From UBA1723 sp045629285 (lineage in GTDB: Bacteria; Bacteroidota; Bacteroidia; Bacteroidales; Paludibacteraceae): a DNA stretch of 64,000 bases. The DNA lies in the NCBI GenBank assembly GCA_045629285.1, contig JAZQQY010000029.1, positions 62,001 to 126,000 on the forward strand, given 5' to 3'. Positions 10,069-19,257 of the stretch are shown here, one piece after another; the first letter of the stretch is position 1, and each line of letters begins with the position of its first letter. The position numbers were made by a program, and so were the translations under genes. Below the pieces are notes generated by a model. It was not told the origin of the DNA, ran no database searches, and was given only the letters and a program-made list of their open reading frames with translations.

Positions 10069-12000
10069 TTATCGTATCAAACTCTTTTTTCCTGCGTGAA
10101 TAAAGATTTTTCCTCGCTCTGGCTCTGAGATTTTTCTTCCTTGAAGATCATAATACTCAGAATCTCCCATTTCATCGTTGATAATCAATTTTACATCAGT
10201 CGGATCATTCTCTTCTTCCTTACCACAGTCGCAGAACTCACTCTCCAAAGCGATGATGAAACATGCCTGTTTAACTCCGAATGTGAATGTAAATTCTTTG
10301 CAAACCGGTTCAGAAAACTCATAAACGATCTTTGCTGGAGATGATGCGAAATTATTAACGTTCCTATCGAATGTGATATTTACGGTAGAATCTGCGATTT
10401 CCTGTAATACAGACAATGTCTCGGCATCGTTTGTATATCCGATAAACGCTATCTTCTTTGCAGCGACTCCATCAGGCATTGTCAACTTTGCCTGAGCTCC
10501 ATTAGAACCCTTGAATGTCTTGTATGATTTACCCTGATAAGTAACGTCATTGCCATAAAGCACTGCCTTATCATCACGAGAAGAGATTTCCCACTTGTAA
10601 TCTGTCAATCCGTTGTCTGTACATGTCCAGACGTTCTCTTTGTCCGTACCCTCTCTCATGGATGTCTGTCCGTTATCGAAATGGAAAATATATGCATCCT
10701 GCGAGATCTGAGGCTCATTCGGATCATCGACATCACCAGGCTGTTCCGGTTCTTCAGGTATGATTTCACCTGTTATCTTTACGCCGTTCGATGATGCTCC
10801 AAGTCCACCCATTCCATTTGCGGCACGCACTGTATAGATGGCATTTGTATTATTGTCGTTTACAGTGTAAGATGATTGTGTTGTATTGGCAACATACTTG
10901 CCATCCTTGAAAATGAAATAGCACATTGCATTCTCATCGTCGTTCCAAGATAGCTTATTTCCGTTCACAGAAAGTTGGCGAGCCGAAACAGTTGCTGCTT
11001 CGACGTTTGGAGCCCAGCCATCAGATCCAACTACATTCTGAATCGTATACTGCGCTGCTTCCCAAGAGTTTAGCACAGGATTGAAAGAGACATTCGAGCC
11101 ATCCTTGCTACATGAGTAAGAACCACGACGTTGGCTCAAATCAACAGGATTACCCCACACATCCTTACTGTTATACTCTGCGAACAATGCGGGACAAGTG
11201 TTCATTGGATTACCCCATCCTGCTGCCGACGGCTTCTTCTTCATTGTTGTATTCAAGAACACTGCTCTTGGCTTCTGTTGCCATGATCTACCCAAAGTGA
11301 AGCTTCCGTCCGAAACAGCACCGTCGATAGTACAGCTTTCAAATACATATCCATATTTTTCTCCGCTTCCTCCAGGAGCCGTGATCACATCGTTGGCACG
11401 GTTTTCACAGTAGATCAAACACTTGTTGAAATAAACCTGTCCGCCTCCACAGATGAAATCCACAGTTCCGTGAATCTCACATCCTTCCAGATATGTGCGT
11501 CGTGCAGCCTTGGTTGTGTAATATGTATCCTGACCGGAAAGCATCTTAACATTCTTATAGATGTTCTTGTCGCCCTCGTCCTGCAAACAAACAAGACGAT
11601 TGGCAGATGCGCTTGTGTTGACATATCCACTGTTCTTCAACGTGATATCCTGCATATAGATACCGCCCTTCTTGAGATAAAGAGTTGCCGTAGTACCGAT
11701 GCCTTCCTCTGTAGGTGCATTATAGCAGACAACACCGTTCATGCTCTGACCGATAAACGATACGTTCGCACGGGAAAAAGTAGTTTTCTGATTTGAATCT
11801 CCAGTGGTACGACCGAAATCATACTGACCATCCGGCAAAAAGATATAGTAACGTGTCTTTGTCGACGCTTCTGCTGCAGCCTTAGCCTGTGCCCATGTTC
11901 CGTCTACCCCGACCACGAAATCGAAGTTCTGCTTATTAACACCGGCAAAAACCGATGCCGATAAAGCTGATGCTATTAGAGTAGTGTAAAATCCTTTCAT
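10069..12000 (-). CDS. secreted pectin methylesterase (CE8) with C-terminal extension
   Basis: The product has 643 residues; the signal peptide ends near ASVFAG. Residues ~25-330 are a CE8 pectinesterase beta-helix. The family acid motif GQDTYYT (Gln157, Asp158), the nucleophile motif GTVDFICGG (Asp181) and LGRSW with the substrate-binding Arg are all present. The enzyme removes methyl esters from homogalacturonan, releasing methanol and exposing pectate to lyases. A fibronectin-III-like segment (~340-410), a Pro/Glu linker and a ~150-residue domain (from YIFHFDNGQ) follow, ending in YDLQGRKIS...HAGKKSLIR, the Bacteroidales secreted-protein tail. Active-site residues are intact, so activity is expected. 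Confidence 0.92.
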   Translation of the reverse strand: MKGFYTTLIASALSASVFAGVNKQNFDFVVGVDGTWAQAKAAAEASTKTRYYIFLPDGQYDFGRTTGDSNQKTTFSRANVSFIGQSMNGVVCYNAPTEEGIGTTATLYLKKGGIYMQDITLKNSGYVNTSASANRLVCLQDEGDKNIYKNVKMLSGQDTYYTTKAARRTYLEGCEIHGTVDFICGGGQVYFNKCLIYCENRANDVITAPGGSGEKYGYVFESCTIDGAVSDGSFTLGRSWQQKPRAVFLNTTMKKKPSAAGWGNPMNTCPALFAEYNSKDVWGNPVDLSQRRGSYSCSKDGSNVSFNPVLNSWEAAQYTIQNVVGSDGWAPNVEAATVSARQLSVNGNKLSWNDDENAMCYFIFKDGKYVANTTQSSYTVNDNNTNAIYTVRAANGMGGLGASSNGVKITGEIIPEEPEQPGDVDDPNEPQISQDAYIFHFDNGQTSMREGTDKENVWTCTDNGLTDYKWEISSRDDKAVLYGNDVTYQGKSYKTFKGSNGAQAKLTMPDGVAAKKIAFIGYTNDAETLSVLQEIADSTVNITFDRNVNNFASSPAKIVYEFSEPVCKEFTFTFGVKQACFIIALESEFCDCGKEEENDPTDVKLIINDEMGDSEYYDLQGRKISEPERGKIFIHAGKKSLIR

Positions 12001-12190
12001 GACACTCGTTATTTAGTAGTAAAGCAAGAATAATGTCTCGCGTTTTCGTTTTATGCAAATGAATGATATTTTCTGTGTTATGACAACAAAAAAACTATCA
12101 AAATCGGAACAATATATATTTTTCACGTCTTTTTGTTACAATTATGCACGGTGAAATGGGGATTTTTCAGCGAAACGGCACTGCTGGCGC
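12001..12190. other. intergenic gap with promoter-like sequence
   Basis: This 190-bp gap separates two minus-strand genes. On the minus strand TATTCTTG occurs about 28 bp upstream of the pectinesterase ATG, a near match to TAnnTTTG. I see nothing else distinct. Confidence 0.4.
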
Positions 12191-14587
12191 CTATCTTACT
12201 TGAATACTGAAACCTGAAACCACAAAAATGCCGTTGCCGAATTTGCCGTTCTCGATTTCAGAAACGGATTTAGCCTTTCCGATAAATTGACCTGATTCAT
12301 TGTAGACGCGAAGGATGCCGTCAACATCTGAAGATGCGAGCGGACTCTCTATGTATGTCGGGTCAGACTTGTCGACAACCTTGATATTGTAAACCAAATT
12401 TATCTGTGCCTCTCCGTAAATTACAGACTGCTTGATTGTACATGAATCTCCGACATTTGTATTGTTGGGATACTGTCCTATACGCATACCGTTGCCTTCA
12501 GTATCTATCTCTGCATATACAGCGGCAGTTTTTGTCGTTGCGCTCCACTTCTCAACATTTCCGCTCAAATTATACCAATAACCATTATTGGCAGTGAACG
12601 ACTTGACAACGTTACCATTGCTCTCGACTGCGTATAGCAATACATCCTTTCCGATTTTAGAGACAAAATCTGAAGGTGAAATGCCAAGTAAACCTGCGAT
12701 ATCGGCAATATTGATATCTACGATGGTTGCGTTGTAGCCGTCATTCACGTCGACACGGATATCGAAAGAATATTCACCGACAATTTCAATCTTCTTGATT
12801 TTCAACAAGAAGTCTTTTTCAATGTAAGATTTATTCGCATCAAACATCATTATGGATATCTTACCGTTGTATCCTTCTGTAGGAATTCCGGAAATCACAC
12901 CATCACGACTCAATGTAAGTCCACCAGGAAGAGTAGCTCCCGGTTTCAACATGAACATATAGCCCTGCTGTCCACCCTCTCCCTCTATCTTAACAGAATA
13001 CTCCACTCCTAACTCACCTTCCGGAATCGACTCGGTCAGGATAGAAAGAGGTGTATTTATCTCATTACCACAACGGAATGTCATTGTCGACCCACCGGCA
13101 GAGAAATCCCAAAGGTAAATTCCGCTATTGGCACCGTTGTACCATTTTCCACTCGGATCACTGTCGTCGCTAAAAACCTTTGGTCCATTATTGGCATTCC
13201 ACATACAGTTTTTAGAAGTTGCTGGACGGCCATCCAACAGTTCTGGTTTTCCTGCGTAGTTGTTGTCGCCATTCAAATTGACATGCCAAATCATCACACC
13301 TGGATTCTTTTGGCCATAATAGTTTTCATAATGTTTGTCGCGCACATCCAGATAGTAACGTTCATTGGCATTAGCTCCTGATCCATAATAGACAGCTGCA
13401 TTACCGACTTCCTGTTTCAAAGTGATTTTGCGACCATCCTTGATGTTCGTGATATTCTGTTTATCGGAAAGCCAACCAAGCTGATCCATAGAGAACGGAT
13501 TAAGCAACTCTGGATTCTTCTCGTCAGGAGTCCAGAACGTATTTGCGACATTAAATGCCTCAATATTATTGTCTTTATTTGATTCTTCGTATGAATAGAA
13601 ATCAGGCAAACCAAGCACAAGGTGTCCATTCTCATGAACAAAAGTACCCATAGAAAGGTCTTTTCCTAAATTAGAAATCTGATAAGCATGCCACTCTTTC
13701 GCAGAGATATTATATTTACTGCGCAGGTCGAAATTGTAGCCGGCCATGTGAGGCCAAAGACCAGTTGCCCATTTTTCCGGAGCATCACCAGCATAGAAAA
13801 TGTTGATTGCCATGATTTTCGGACCACTGAAAGAGATATCGTTAAGGTTGAATCCATCCTTCTCTTTTGAAATCGCAAGTAAAGCGTCAGTGATGACAGG
13901 ATAGAAACGATCAGTAGTATAATCGGTAGCATCAGTAGGTGAATACCAATTGAAATTATAAGGAGCATGATAGATTTCCTTAGGCAGATAGTTGATATAA
14001 GTCAACTTACCACCCGACATCCAACGAAAATGCTCTTTGATAGAACGAGCATTACCATATACAGTCTTGTCGCTAGAATTAAGGAATATATCAACATCAT
14101 CACGTGAGATAGAGAATTTTCTATCAGGAAAATCAATCATCAAGCAGACACCATAAACAGTATCAGGGAGCGACGTAGCTGCACGCAACTCTGGAGAATT
14201 CATCTTATCATGTCCGAAAAGGCTCTCATGATCGGCAATTATCTCGTTTCTTCTTTCTGCATTCAGACGAATATGGGGTTTCACTATCATCGTCACTTCA
14301 GACGGTGTCTGCCCTCCATTATACCTGATTCCAGAAGATGCATACTCTCTGCCGTCGGCTGAAAGCATGGCATAACAGATATAGCCATCCTCATCATCAC
14401 GAATAAGAGTATAGCCATCCTCACTCTCGGCATCCATATACAACTCGGTACCAAAGAGGCGAACAGAGACAGAATCTCCGTTAGGTTGAGTAAAGATGTG
14501 CGGTGTGGCATGATATACGCGTGCCGACACTGGAGAAAGGCACAAACCTGAGAGTGCCAATGCGATAGTAGTCAAAGTGTTTTTCAT
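12191..14587 (-). CDS. secreted M6-family metalloprotease with Ig-like domain
   Basis: The product has 798 residues from ATG 14587 (a TTG two codons upstream is less likely). After a signal peptide (ending PVSARVYH), a propeptide-like block (FTQPNGDSVSVRLFG) precedes the M6 (immune-inhibitor-A-like) catalytic domain beginning at VCLMIDFPDRKFS. The zinc motif HENGH (HExxH) is at about residues 318-322, followed by LPDFYSYE. A putative-Ig (He_PIG) domain with LPGGLTLSRDGVISGIPTEG lies near 530-600, and a ~200-residue C-terminal region ends in an RVYNESGQFIGKA tail. It should cleave extracellular proteins. A clear paralogue is encoded at 19258-21414. Confidence 0.88.
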   Translation of the reverse strand: MKNTLTTIALALSGLCLSPVSARVYHATPHIFTQPNGDSVSVRLFGTELYMDAESEDGYTLIRDDEDGYICYAMLSADGREYASSGIRYNGGQTPSEVTMIVKPHIRLNAERRNEIIADHESLFGHDKMNSPELRAATSLPDTVYGVCLMIDFPDRKFSISRDDVDIFLNSSDKTVYGNARSIKEHFRWMSGGKLTYINYLPKEIYHAPYNFNWYSPTDATDYTTDRFYPVITDALLAISKEKDGFNLNDISFSGPKIMAINIFYAGDAPEKWATGLWPHMAGYNFDLRSKYNISAKEWHAYQISNLGKDLSMGTFVHENGHLVLGLPDFYSYEESNKDNNIEAFNVANTFWTPDEKNPELLNPFSMDQLGWLSDKQNITNIKDGRKITLKQEVGNAAVYYGSGANANERYYLDVRDKHYENYYGQKNPGVMIWHVNLNGDNNYAGKPELLDGRPATSKNCMWNANNGPKVFSDDSDPSGKWYNGANSGIYLWDFSAGGSTMTFRCGNEINTPLSILTESIPEGELGVEYSVKIEGEGGQQGYMFMLKPGATLPGGLTLSRDGVISGIPTEGYNGKISIMMFDANKSYIEKDFLLKIKKIEIVGEYSFDIRVDVNDGYNATIVDINIADIAGLLGISPSDFVSKIGKDVLLYAVESNGNVVKSFTANNGYWYNLSGNVEKWSATTKTAAVYAEIDTEGNGMRIGQYPNNTNVGDSCTIKQSVIYGEAQINLVYNIKVVDKSDPTYIESPLASSDVDGILRVYNESGQFIGKAKSVSEIENGKFGNGIFVVSGFSIQVR

Positions 14588-14687
14588 AGGCAATCATCTT
14601 TTTCCGCTGGCAATATACTAATGAATTAGCATAAGGCCAAACAAATGGAAATAAATCCATGAAATTGGGGATTTATGACACTGAATT

Positions 14688-14771
14688 AAGTTTCAAGTTT
14701 CAGGTTTCAAGTTTCAGGTTTCAAGTTTCAGGTTTCAAGTTTCAGGTTTCAGGTTTCAGGTTTCAGGTTTC
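14688..14771. repeat. 12-copy heptanucleotide tandem repeat (ARGTTTC)
   Basis: Twelve contiguous 7-bp units, AAGTTTC or AGGTTTC, mostly alternating and ending with four AGGTTTC copies. It lies about 100 bp upstream of the M6 protease start. Copy number is likely variable between strains. Confidence 0.95.
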
Positions 14772-14995
14772 AGGCATGACAGGCGACAGCGGTGCCACAT
14801 TTATGGGATGTTATTAAAACAAAAAGACCAAACGACGAATCGCTTGGTGCTTTATGTTAGTTAGTTTTCATCATATTGCCTTCTGTTTCACAACACGCAA
14901 TAAAAAGTAGATATAATAATTTATAATAGGGTCATTTTTGTTTTACATTGCAATGTTAGTGCATTATCAAAAGATCGATGTTCAATTATTAAATT

Positions 14996-15047
14996 TTTAT
15001 GTGGACTTTTTCAAAAACAGCCATTTCATCGGAAAAATCCACATAAA
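14996..15047 (+). promoter_or_regulatory. long imperfect hairpin and spaced direct repeats upstream of DUF2130 gene
   Basis: TTTATGTGGA-c-TTTTTC (14996-15012) is complementary to GAAAAA-TCCACATAAA (15032-15047) with one bulged base and a 19-nt loop. The right arm core AAAAATCCACAT recurs at about 15054-15065, two helical turns downstream. The arrangement suggests an operator read as an inverted plus direct repeat, or an RNA hairpin. Regulator unknown. Confidence 0.5.
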
Positions 15048-15084
15048 TTGACAAAAAATCCACATGATTTTTATCATTATTTAT

Positions 15085-15115
15085 TTGCAAGACCATTTTT
15101 ACCGCACTATTTTTG
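15085..15115 (+). promoter_or_regulatory. Bacteroidetes promoter for DUF2130 gene
   Basis: TTG at 15085-15087, 20 bp spacer, then TATTTTTG at 15108-15115. This is a full match to the sigma-ABfr -33/-7 consensus and predicts a 5' leader of about 40 nt. Confidence 0.7.
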
Positions 15116-15161
15116 CATTGTATATGTAAAAACATGTATTAGTAACTTTAATTAAATACGT

Positions 15162-16583
15162 ATGGAATTGATATGTCCAAACTGTAAACAACCGTTTGCA
15201 ATCGACGATGTGCATTATGCATCTCTCCTAAGCCAGGTGAAAAACAAAGAATTCGATGCTGAAATCAAGCGTCGAATGGAAGAACTGCACCAAAAATTTC
15301 TTTCTGAACAAAAAGCGTCTAATCTTGAGACTGAATCCAAGCATCAAGCGGAAATTACAGCAAAAGACAACGTCATCAACGAGAAGATCAACGAAATCAC
15401 TAAGCTTAAAGAGCAGGTTAACAATGCAGCAAATGCAAAGGAACTTGAACTTAACGGCACTATCGCAGAAAAAGACAACGAGATCATCCGCCTTAAGGAA
15501 CTTTTGAAAAGGCAGGAGGAGATCAAGAATTTTGAAGTTGAATCTGCAAAAAACAATAAAGAGCAAGAGATTCTTCGCTTAAAAGGTGAGCTTTCACAAA
15601 AGGACAGTGAAAAACAGCTTGCTATATTCCAGGAGAAAACAAAAGCGCAGCAGGAACTTCAGGCTAAAGATGCTGAGATCATAAATCTGAACAACCGGAT
15701 TCAGATAGTTAAGAACGAAGCCCAACTCCAGGCCTCAACAAAGCAGAAGGAGTTTGAAATCCAGCTCAACGCTGCCAAAGATGAGATTGAACGAATCAAA
15801 GACTTCAAAGCGAAACTCTCCACAAAGATGATAGGTGAATCGTTGGAGATTCATTGCAGCCAGGAATTCAACAAGGTTCGCACGATGATGTATCCCAACG
15901 CATATTTTGAAAAAGACAACGATGCCTCAGGCGGCAGTAAGGGAGACTTCATTTTCCGCGACTTTGCCGACGGTCAGGAGTACATCTCTATAATGTTCGA
16001 GATGAAAAATGAATCTGACGACACTCAGAACAAGCATAAAAACGAGGATTTCTTCACCAAACTTGACAAAGACCGCAAAGAAAAGAACTGTGAGTATGCA
16101 GTGCTTGTAAGTATGCTTGATCCAGGAAATGAACTCTACAATGGTGGAATCGTAGATGTCTCATACCGTTATCCGAAGATGTTCGTGATCCGTCCACAAT
16201 TCTTCATGCCGCTTATTGCCCTACTCACTCAAGCATCACGCAAGACGATCGATCTCAAACGTGAATTGGAAATTGCAAAAAGCCAAAGTATCGACGTTAC
16301 AAACTTCGAGGCTAAGGTAGCTAAATTCAAGGATGCATTCAGCAAGAATGTCGGACAGGCTGTCAAGAATCACGACGAGGCAATCAGCAGAATCGACAGT
16401 GCAATCAAATCGCTACAGACAATCAAAGAGCTGTTCGAGAAATCAAACAAATACCTAGAATCTGCCGACAAGAAATTGGAAGAAGATTTCACTGTAAGAA
16501 AGTTGACCTACAACAATCCTACAATGAAAGCTAAATTCGAAGAGGCAAAACAATTGAGCGAAAACAATGCGGAAGATTTCTGA
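15162..16583 (+). CDS. DUF2130 coiled-coil protein
   Basis: The product has 473 residues. It begins with a CPNC knuckle (residues 5-8), followed by a long charged coiled coil (about 30-230; heptad-rich, repeated EIxRLKE-type stretches). A globular domain beginning near STKMIGESLEIHC contains FEMKNESDDTQ and KNCEYAVLVSMLD, which identify DUF2130. The acidic/Lys pattern in EM-K and the fold predicted for this family suggest a nuclease-related (PD-(D/E)XK-like) core, but function is unproven. A shorter second coiled coil closes the protein. No signal peptide, so cytosolic. The upstream gap carries a strong promoter and operator-like repeats. Confidence 0.85.
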   Translation: MELICPNCKQPFAIDDVHYASLLSQVKNKEFDAEIKRRMEELHQKFLSEQKASNLETESKHQAEITAKDNVINEKINEITKLKEQVNNAANAKELELNGTIAEKDNEIIRLKELLKRQEEIKNFEVESAKNNKEQEILRLKGELSQKDSEKQLAIFQEKTKAQQELQAKDAEIINLNNRIQIVKNEAQLQASTKQKEFEIQLNAAKDEIERIKDFKAKLSTKMIGESLEIHCSQEFNKVRTMMYPNAYFEKDNDASGGSKGDFIFRDFADGQEYISIMFEMKNESDDTQNKHKNEDFFTKLDKDRKEKNCEYAVLVSMLDPGNELYNGGIVDVSYRYPKMFVIRPQFFMPLIALLTQASRKTIDLKRELEIAKSQSIDVTNFEAKVAKFKDAFSKNVGQAVKNHDEAISRIDSAIKSLQTIKELFEKSNKYLESADKKLEEDFTVRKLTYNNPTMKAKFEEAKQLSENNAEDF

Positions 16584-16623
16584 CCAAATGATTGTCTGAC
16601 ACGCATTTTCATCGCATAATTCA

Positions 16624-16653
16624 TTGATAAGACGGCAAATATTTATATATTTG
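16624..16653 (+). promoter_or_regulatory. promoter for 16683-17726
   Basis: TTG at 16624-16626, 19 bp spacer, TATATTTG at 16646-16653. Full consensus match, 30 bp before the ATG. Confidence 0.7.
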
Positions 16654-16682
16654 TCGTCAACTTATTTAATGACTTACCAAAA

Positions 16683-17726
16683 ATGAAGATTTTCAAGAAT
16701 TATTGTTCGGTCTTTGCCACAATAATTGCATTGTCTAATAGTGTGTATGCACAGGACTCTCTCATTGAAGAGCCGATGCCATCCGAGACTGTCGACATGC
16801 CAGCTAGCGCACCTGCCAGCACTCCTGTTTCTGCAGCTCCAGTTACAGCGTCTCCTGTCTCTTCCACACCAGCCGGTGCATCATCTGTTGTGAATATTTT
16901 CCCAATCCAAGCTCCAGCAGCGTCGGCTCCAGTCGCACAACAACCGGTAGCTTATCCTGTGCCCGTGCCGCCTCCTGCACCAATACCAGTGCCTGTAGAA
17001 CCTGCACCAGAGCCAGCTCCGGAATGTCCAATCCAATGTCATGAACCGGTTGCAGTCGGTTTTCGCGGAATGTTGGGAATCAGCCGTTTCTCAGAAAGGA
17101 CAAGAGAAGCAGGACATGATGTGAAATACCACACACATATCGATATACTGCAGCCTAGCGCAAATGAAGTCTTTCTTCCATATCTGGAAGGTGGTCTTGT
17201 AATCGATATTCCTATTCATAGTTTCTTTGCCATTTCGACGGGAGTGTTCTATTCTCAGAAGGCAAACCATCGCAAGTGCTTTATCGATTCAACCCATTTC
17301 AAAAGTGAGAATGCGGTAATATCAAGAATCGGTTACATTAAGATTCCAGGTCAGTTTACACTACGCAATAGAATTAGCGACAACAGACGTTTCGACATCA
17401 GCGCAGGTCCATATATGGGATTCGGAATCCACGGAGTTGTAAAAGACAGATATATCAGCGACGTTGATGATATGATTCTTCATGAGACAGTAAACAAGAT
17501 CGACATATTTGACGAAAGCGTCTACGACAATTACTCAAAATCACGTGTTGCTCCTTACAAACGTTTTGATTTCGGATTCTCATTCACCACAACTTACGAA
17601 TTCAAGAGATACTGCATCGGAGCCAACTTTGATATGGGTCTTACCGACATCACAAAGCCTGAGCATTTCGAAGGAAACACAAGAACACGAAGCATAGGTT
17701 TATTTTTCGGATACATGTTTAGATAA
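16683..17726 (+). CDS. outer-membrane beta-barrel protein with Pro/Ala-rich linker
   Basis: The product has 347 residues. A signal peptide (ending NSVYAQ) is followed by ~100 residues that are low-complexity Ala/Pro/Val/Ser (VPPPAPIPVPVEPAPEPAPE). From about residue 125 come amphipathic strands typical of the porin-like outer membrane beta-barrel family (PorT/OmpW-like), ending ...RSIGLFFGYMFR with an aromatic C-terminus. No OmpA peptidoglycan domain is present. The linker probably spans the periplasm or is exposed. Specific function unknown. It has its own promoter and a shared terminator downstream. Confidence 0.75.
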   Translation: MKIFKNYCSVFATIIALSNSVYAQDSLIEEPMPSETVDMPASAPASTPVSAAPVTASPVSSTPAGASSVVNIFPIQAPAASAPVAQQPVAYPVPVPPPAPIPVPVEPAPEPAPECPIQCHEPVAVGFRGMLGISRFSERTREAGHDVKYHTHIDILQPSANEVFLPYLEGGLVIDIPIHSFFAISTGVFYSQKANHRKCFIDSTHFKSENAVISRIGYIKIPGQFTLRNRISDNRRFDISAGPYMGFGIHGVVKDRYISDVDDMILHETVNKIDIFDESVYDNYSKSRVAPYKRFDFGFSFTTTYEFKRYCIGANFDMGLTDITKPEHFEGNTRTRSIGLFFGYMFR

Positions 17727-17736
17727 GGCAAGAAGT

Positions 17737-17773
17737 AAAAAACGGTGTTGCAAAAATTGCAACACCGTTTTTA
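17737..17773. terminator. bidirectional terminator
   Basis: Perfect 11-bp stem CGGTGTTGCAA/TTGCAACACCG (17743-17753 and 17757-17767) with a 3-nt loop, flanked by A runs on the left and T runs on the right. It lies between convergent genes and can serve both strands. Confidence 0.9.
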
Positions 17774-17792
17774 ATTTTTACCTTTTACCTCT

Positions 17793-19253
17793 TTACTTCT
17801 TACTTACCTTAACCGCCATTCCTCCGTTGATTGTGATGAAATAGATTCCAGAAGGAAGCATCTGTAGGCTAACCTCATTTTTGCCTCCACCGATCTCATC
17901 CACCATACAGCAGATGCCTCGTGTATCAAATACCTCGACAGTCATAACTTGTTGCTCTTCCCCACTCCAAATCAACTTGTTGTCGACAAAATAGAATGGA
18001 TCCATACTCTTGATGTCGTCGGCGGATGTGATCTCCTCTCCCGGCTGGAAAATCTTCCAGAGAGCAGTTTTCTTATGGTCCGGCAACGGTGCCTGGAAAA
18101 CAGTTCCATCTTCACCCACCTGAAGGAATTTGCCGCTGTGACGTGCCATCATAGTCACCACATTACCGTTATACTCAGGCTGCTTCTCAAAAGCGAATTG
18201 CTGATGTCCTCCACCGTTCCAGCTCCAAATTCCAGCCAATTCACCATCGGCATTGCTTGCATTCTTTATCTCCAACACCTTTCCTGCGATGTTCAGACGG
18301 AATGTACCGCTATACTGCTCAAACAAGTTGATCCATGCATCGTTGCTGTTGCAATCCACCAGGCTCAAGTCGCCAGTGACTCCACTCATACACCTTCCAT
18401 CACTCACCGACATCACCTTGATCTGGTCTGACGGAATCATCTCACTTGCGTTTTTCTTCCAAACTCGTACCCAATCACACTCAAGATAAGCTGGATGAGC
18501 ATTGTCGATCTGGATATTTGTACCAGCCCAACCACCGACTGCCAAGTTGATGATGATATAATTGTTCTTCAACTGACTGATCTCAGTCGGACGATTATAC
18601 GTAGCGATGACTTTGTCGTCAAAGTAGAATTTCAAATACGAGCTAGTCCACTCAAGACCGTATGTATGGAAATCTGCACTTTTATCCGGACCTGTTGATG
18701 TGCCGCCGAACGACGCCTCATGATCCCAAGCCGAACCATGCTGTGCATACCAATCTGTCTTGGTGTAGTGCAAATAATAGTGGTGGAGATTACGCTCGTG
18801 AGGAACCTCAAAAATATCGATTTCAGGCGGCCAACCATCCTGCAATGTCCAGAATGCAGGCCATGTACCCAACTGCCAAGGCATCTTGAAACGTCCTTCG
18901 ATATAACCACCGTTCACCTCAAAATGGCCACGAGTATCGATGGCACCGGAAGTATAGTCTAGAGAATATGTATTGCCTCCATTTGAACATGTAGGTGGAG
19001 CATCGGGATGACGACGCGACTCAGCCTTGATAATCAGTTTTCCGTCTCTGACAGAAACATTCTCCTCCACACAGTAAGCCTGGTGATTGTGAGTATGTCC
19101 CCAGTTGTAAGTCGGATTCCACTTGCTTTTATCAAGAGAAGAGCCTTCAAATTCATCGTTGAAAACCATCGACCAGCTACCTGCAGGAGGAGCGGCATAA
19201 ATCGTTGAAAAAAGCGAAAGTGCAGCAAATGCCGCCCAATATTTACTCTTCAT
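17793..19253 (-). CDS. secreted GH16 endo-beta-glucanase (laminarinase-type) with ricin-like domain
   Basis: The product has 486 residues from ATG 19253, which gives a clean signal peptide (MKSKYWAAFAALSLFSTIYA); an ATG at 19271 would overlap the upstream gene by 14 bp. The GH16 domain (about 25-265) contains the catalytic motif EIDIFE (Glu144 and Glu149), with TWPAFWTLQDGWP just before. Such enzymes cut beta-1,3 or mixed-linkage beta-glucans. Residues ~270-400 show a ricin-type beta-trefoil pattern (GRCMSGV, GGGHQQFAF, GKFLQVGEDG), likely carbohydrate binding. A sorting-like tail (LPSGIYFITINGGMAVKVSKK) follows. It starts 4 bp after the M6 protease stop, so the two are probably one operon. 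Confidence 0.9.
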   Translation of the reverse strand: MKSKYWAAFAALSLFSTIYAAPPAGSWSMVFNDEFEGSSLDKSKWNPTYNWGHTHNHQAYCVEENVSVRDGKLIIKAESRRHPDAPPTCSNGGNTYSLDYTSGAIDTRGHFEVNGGYIEGRFKMPWQLGTWPAFWTLQDGWPPEIDIFEVPHERNLHHYYLHYTKTDWYAQHGSAWDHEASFGGTSTGPDKSADFHTYGLEWTSSYLKFYFDDKVIATYNRPTEISQLKNNYIIINLAVGGWAGTNIQIDNAHPAYLECDWVRVWKKNASEMIPSDQIKVMSVSDGRCMSGVTGDLSLVDCNSNDAWINLFEQYSGTFRLNIAGKVLEIKNASNADGELAGIWSWNGGGHQQFAFEKQPEYNGNVVTMMARHSGKFLQVGEDGTVFQAPLPDHKKTALWKIFQPGEEITSADDIKSMDPFYFVDNKLIWSGEEQQVMTVEVFDTRGICCMVDEIGGGKNEVSLQMLPSGIYFITINGGMAVKVSKK

Positions 19254-19257
19254 AATG

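Larger units (their letters stand above)
14594..15161. other. intergenic region with VNTR and inverted/direct repeats
   Basis: No gene is visible in this 568-bp gap between divergent genes. It holds a 12-unit heptamer array (14688-14771), an imperfect long hairpin (14996-15047), a direct repeat of AAAAATCCACAT spaced 21 bp, and a good promoter for the DUF2130 gene. Each is listed separately. Confidence 0.6.
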
